From assembly GCA_002706095.1 (NCBI GenBank), contig PAJP01000005.1:62001-126000 (forward strand): a DNA stretch of 64,000 nt, in the 5' to 3' direction. The stretch comes from Methylophaga sp. Its GTDB lineage: Bacteria; Pseudomonadota; Gammaproteobacteria; Nitrosococcales; Methylophagaceae. Made by a program: the position numbers and the translations under genes. Positions 62,074-64,000 of this stretch are shown piece by piece (the stretch's first letter is position 1; each line of letters begins with the position of its first letter). Under the pieces are notes generated by a model that made no database searches, was not told the origin of the DNA, and saw only the letters and a program-made list of their open reading frames with translations.

Positions 62074-63427
62074 TCCACACTTGTTTGGCATTCACAAACT
62101 CTTTTATGCCATGCGGTCCTAACTCGCGGCCATAACCTGACTTTTTAATACCACCACTAGGTAAGCGAGGATCTGTCTTCACAATCCCATTGATGGCCAC
62201 TTGACCGGCATTAATTTTCATCGCAAAGTCCTTCGCCATTTCAGCATTATTGGTCCAGACACCCGCCCCCAATCCAAACTCAGTATCATTTGCTAATACA
62301 AGCACTTGTTCAGCTGATTCAGCCTTAATGGCACACATCACGGGGCCAAATGTCTCCTCCTTAAATGCGGTCATATCTGCCGTGACATCAGCTAAAAAAG
62401 TCACCGGATATGCGAAACCTTTGCCTTCGGGCAGCTCACCACCTAATAGACATCGCGCCCCCGCCTGAATAGTCTCAGTGACCTGGCGATGCAGGTTATC
62501 CCTTAAATCAGCACGTGCTATCGGCCCAATATCGGTAGTTTCTTCCAATGGGTCGCCCATGCTTAATTTTTCCAGACGTGTTTTTAATTTATCAATAAAG
62601 TCGTCGTAAACAGGGGCTTCAATAATAATGCGCTTTGCTGCAATACATGACTGCCCAGCGTTAATAATACGAGAAAGCGTTGCCACGTCGGCAGCCTCAT
62701 CCAGGTTCGCATCCGCCAGCACGATCAGAGGATCGCTCCCCCCCAACTCGAGCACTGAAGGTTTAATTTCTGATGCTGCCATGGAGGCGACCTTGGCACC
62801 AGCTCCAGCTGATCCGGTAAACGAAACCGCCGCAATATCTGGGTGACGAATCGCTTTTTCGACCAATGCTGTCTCCACCGGTAAGTTGACCATAATCCCT
62901 ACAGGCGCACCGGCTTCTTTAAATACCTGCTCGATCGCCTGAGCACAGCCAGGTACATTCGGGTCATGTTTCATGACACAGGTATTACCCGCCATTAAAG
63001 CCGGGGCGAGATAACGAAAGGCCAACCAAAGTGGTGCGTTCCACGGCAGGATACCCAGCAAGGTACCTAGCGGCTGGTAACAGACATAACTCTCAGTCGC
63101 ATCAGAGGGTAACACTTCATCACTCAGGTAGGCTTCTGCATGCTCTGCATAAAATTCTGCACACCATGCGGCTTTTTCTACTTCAGGCCCACCTTCTTTG
63201 ACAGGCTTACCCATTTCTTCCGCCATGAGTTTACTGAGTAATGGCTTATTTTGTCTCAGTGATGCGGCGACCGATCTCAATACTTCTGCTCGTTGTTTGA
63301 TAGGCATGGTTCGCCACGAATCAAATGCATTGACGGCTTTAGCAATGGTGATATTGACGCCTTCTTCATTCAGCGAATCGTAGTTATGAATGTCTTGTCC
63401 AGTGTATGGATTCGTTGCTGTTAACAT
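62066..63427 (-). CDS. NAD(P)-dependent aldehyde dehydrogenase (GabD/DoeC-like)
   Basis: This aldehyde dehydrogenase is about 453 residues long. I chose the ATG at 63427, with GAGG 5 bp upstream; the frame extends 23 codons into the next gene. The N-terminus ATNPYTGQDIHNYDS is typical of the succinate-semialdehyde branch. The catalytic Glu is in LELGGSDPLIV (near 227) and Cys in NAGQSCIAAKR (near 259). The cofactor site includes PWNAPLWLAF and SFTGSAGAG. The gene starts 7 bp after the M24 peptidase-like gene. In ectoine degraders doeA is followed by an aldehyde dehydrogenase (doeC, aspartate semialdehyde to aspartate), so that role is suggested. Confidence 0.88.
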   Translation of the reverse strand: MLTATNPYTGQDIHNYDSLNEEGVNITIAKAVNAFDSWRTMPIKQRAEVLRSVAASLRQNKPLLSKLMAEEMGKPVKEGGPEVEKAAWCAEFYAEHAEAYLSDEVLPSDATESYVCYQPLGTLLGILPWNAPLWLAFRYLAPALMAGNTCVMKHDPNVPGCAQAIEQVFKEAGAPVGIMVNLPVETALVEKAIRHPDIAAVSFTGSAGAGAKVASMAASEIKPSVLELGGSDPLIVLADANLDEAADVATLSRIINAGQSCIAAKRIIIEAPVYDDFIDKLKTRLEKLSMGDPLEETTDIGPIARADLRDNLHRQVTETIQAGARCLLGGELPEGKGFAYPVTFLADVTADMTAFKEETFGPVMCAIKAESAEQVLVLANDTEFGLGAGVWTNNAEMAKDFAMKINAGQVAINGIVKTDPRLPSGGIKKSGYGRELGPHGIKEFVNAKQVWIK

Positions 63428-63434
63428 CTCCACC

Positions 63435-64000
63435 TCATTTCGATTGTTTAGCTTTCGGTTTTGACTTGTCATCAGACTCAGTCTGACGGGCCTCATTGAT
63501 ATCCACTAACTTTTTATCTGCTTGATCAGGCTTTACCGTGAAATCACGATCCATGGTAAAAAAGGATTTACAGCCATCTTCAGTCACATAAATGGTGTCT
63601 GAAATACCGCAGGTTTTATCGCCATCGACACCCCACATCCAGGGGATGATATGGAAAGTCATTCCTTCTTCCAAAATGGCTGACTCACCTTGTTTCAGAC
63701 TACAGATATAGCCTTCATCCCAGCTAGGAGGAAAAGCAATACCAATCGAATAACCTGAACGTGTCACTAGACGAGCACCAATATCATTATCAGAAATAAT
63801 ATTACGGACCATATTGTCGACATCCGACACGGTCATCCCCGGCTGAACCGTTTCATGTACTGCACTCAAGGCTTTTTTCATGGTTTCCTGAGCTTTGTAC
63901 ATAGAGTCAGATAACTCGCCCAATACCGCGGTGCGCATCATGGCCGTATGATAACGACGGTAACAGCCGCCGACTTCCAGAAACACATGCTCTCCAGGTT
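63435..64000 (-). CDS. M24-family metallopeptidase-fold hydrolase, partial (ectoine hydrolase DoeA-like)
   Basis: About 188 C-terminal residues are present and the frame is open through the right edge. The sequence GGCYRRYHTAMMRTAVLG, GARLVTRSGYSIGIAFPPSWDEGYICSL and LEEGMTFHIIPWMWG fits the M24 (creatinase/ectoine hydrolase) fold, where His and Glu residues bind metal. DoeA opens the ectoine ring to N-acetyl-diaminobutyrate. A long charged tail (DINEARQTESDDKSKPKAKQSK) is unusual. The assignment to DoeA is from pattern and the adjacent aldehyde dehydrogenase and is moderate. Confidence 0.65.
   Translation of the reverse strand, partial: PGEHVFLEVGGCYRRYHTAMMRTAVLGELSDSMYKAQETMKKALSAVHETVQPGMTVSDVDNMVRNIISDNDIGARLVTRSGYSIGIAFPPSWDEGYICSLKQGESAILEEGMTFHIIPWMWGVDGDKTCGISDTIYVTEDGCKSFFTMDRDFTVKPDQADKKLVDINEARQTESDDKSKPKAKQSK

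Overview
The window is a gene-dense stretch of chromosome, roughly 45% GC by eye, from a gammaproteobacterium, most likely a marine or halophilic methylotroph of the Methylophaga type. This placement is inference. It rests on a methylotroph-style amide/urea gene set (fmdCAB, urtABCDE, ureDABCEFG plus ureJ), a phosphoketolase-acetate kinase pair, a divergent formaldehyde-activating-enzyme homologue, a probable ectoine-degradation pair at the right edge and several C1-compatible dehydrogenases. I saw no rRNA, tRNA, CRISPR array, phage or insertion sequence.

Layout. 1-4.9 kb: a czcCBA-type heavy-metal efflux operon on the minus strand (czcA runs off the left edge) with a small secreted His/Cys-rich protein. 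5-15 kb: single genes, including an esterase, an envelope protein, a PAS-PAS-GGDEF cyclase, a secreted catalase-like peroxidase, the Fae homologue, two zinc alcohol dehydrogenases, a chemoreceptor and an RMD1/DUF155 protein. 15.7-33.7 kb: the centrepiece. It has a LuxR-type response regulator, a giant NCS1-permease/histidine-kinase fusion, and a 13.4-kb minus-strand run reading fmdC-fmdA-fmdB-urtA-urtB-urtC-urtD-urtE-ureD-ureA-ureB-ureC-ureE-ureF-ureG-ureJ. Together these would bring formamide, short amides and urea through the outer and inner membranes and hydrolyse them to ammonia. 33.7-46.4 kb: a divergent lipoprotein, mtgA, an AEC transporter, a GAF/HD-GYP phosphodiesterase, a cupin, ackA-xfp, a TonB siderophore receptor and a GAF-GGDEF cyclase. 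46.4-64 kb: a CHASE-PAS protein with no output domain, a cold-shock gene, an SDR, an MscS channel, OhrR-like and NsrR-like regulators, a Cache-GGDEF cyclase, a lipocalin, an isochorismatase-fold hydrolase, a one-domain voltage-gated channel, Dps, a chrA gene broken by an amber codon, a PepSY iron-type membrane protein, and an aldehyde dehydrogenase beside a partial M24 (ectoine hydrolase-like) gene.

The strongest new hypothesis is a dedicated amide/urea sensing circuit. Two promoters, one for the permease-kinase and one for fmdC, carry the same 16-bp element TACGYARWWTYACGTA. In both, the element is read on the transcribed strand, lies against a poor -35 and sits 24-25 bp upstream of the -10. 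That is the place expected for a LuxR/NarL-family activator, and the response regulator gene overlaps the kinase gene. The other main observations are a voltage-gated channel with an acidic TFEDWTD filter that predicts calcium permeation, a Fae homologue lacking the family's active-site His, the amber codon in chrA at a Trp position, two Fur-box-like sites, and a c-di-GMP set of three cyclases and one HD-GYP protein.

Start codons were chosen by Shine-Dalgarno spacing wherever the longest reading frame looked too long. Coordinates include the stop codon.
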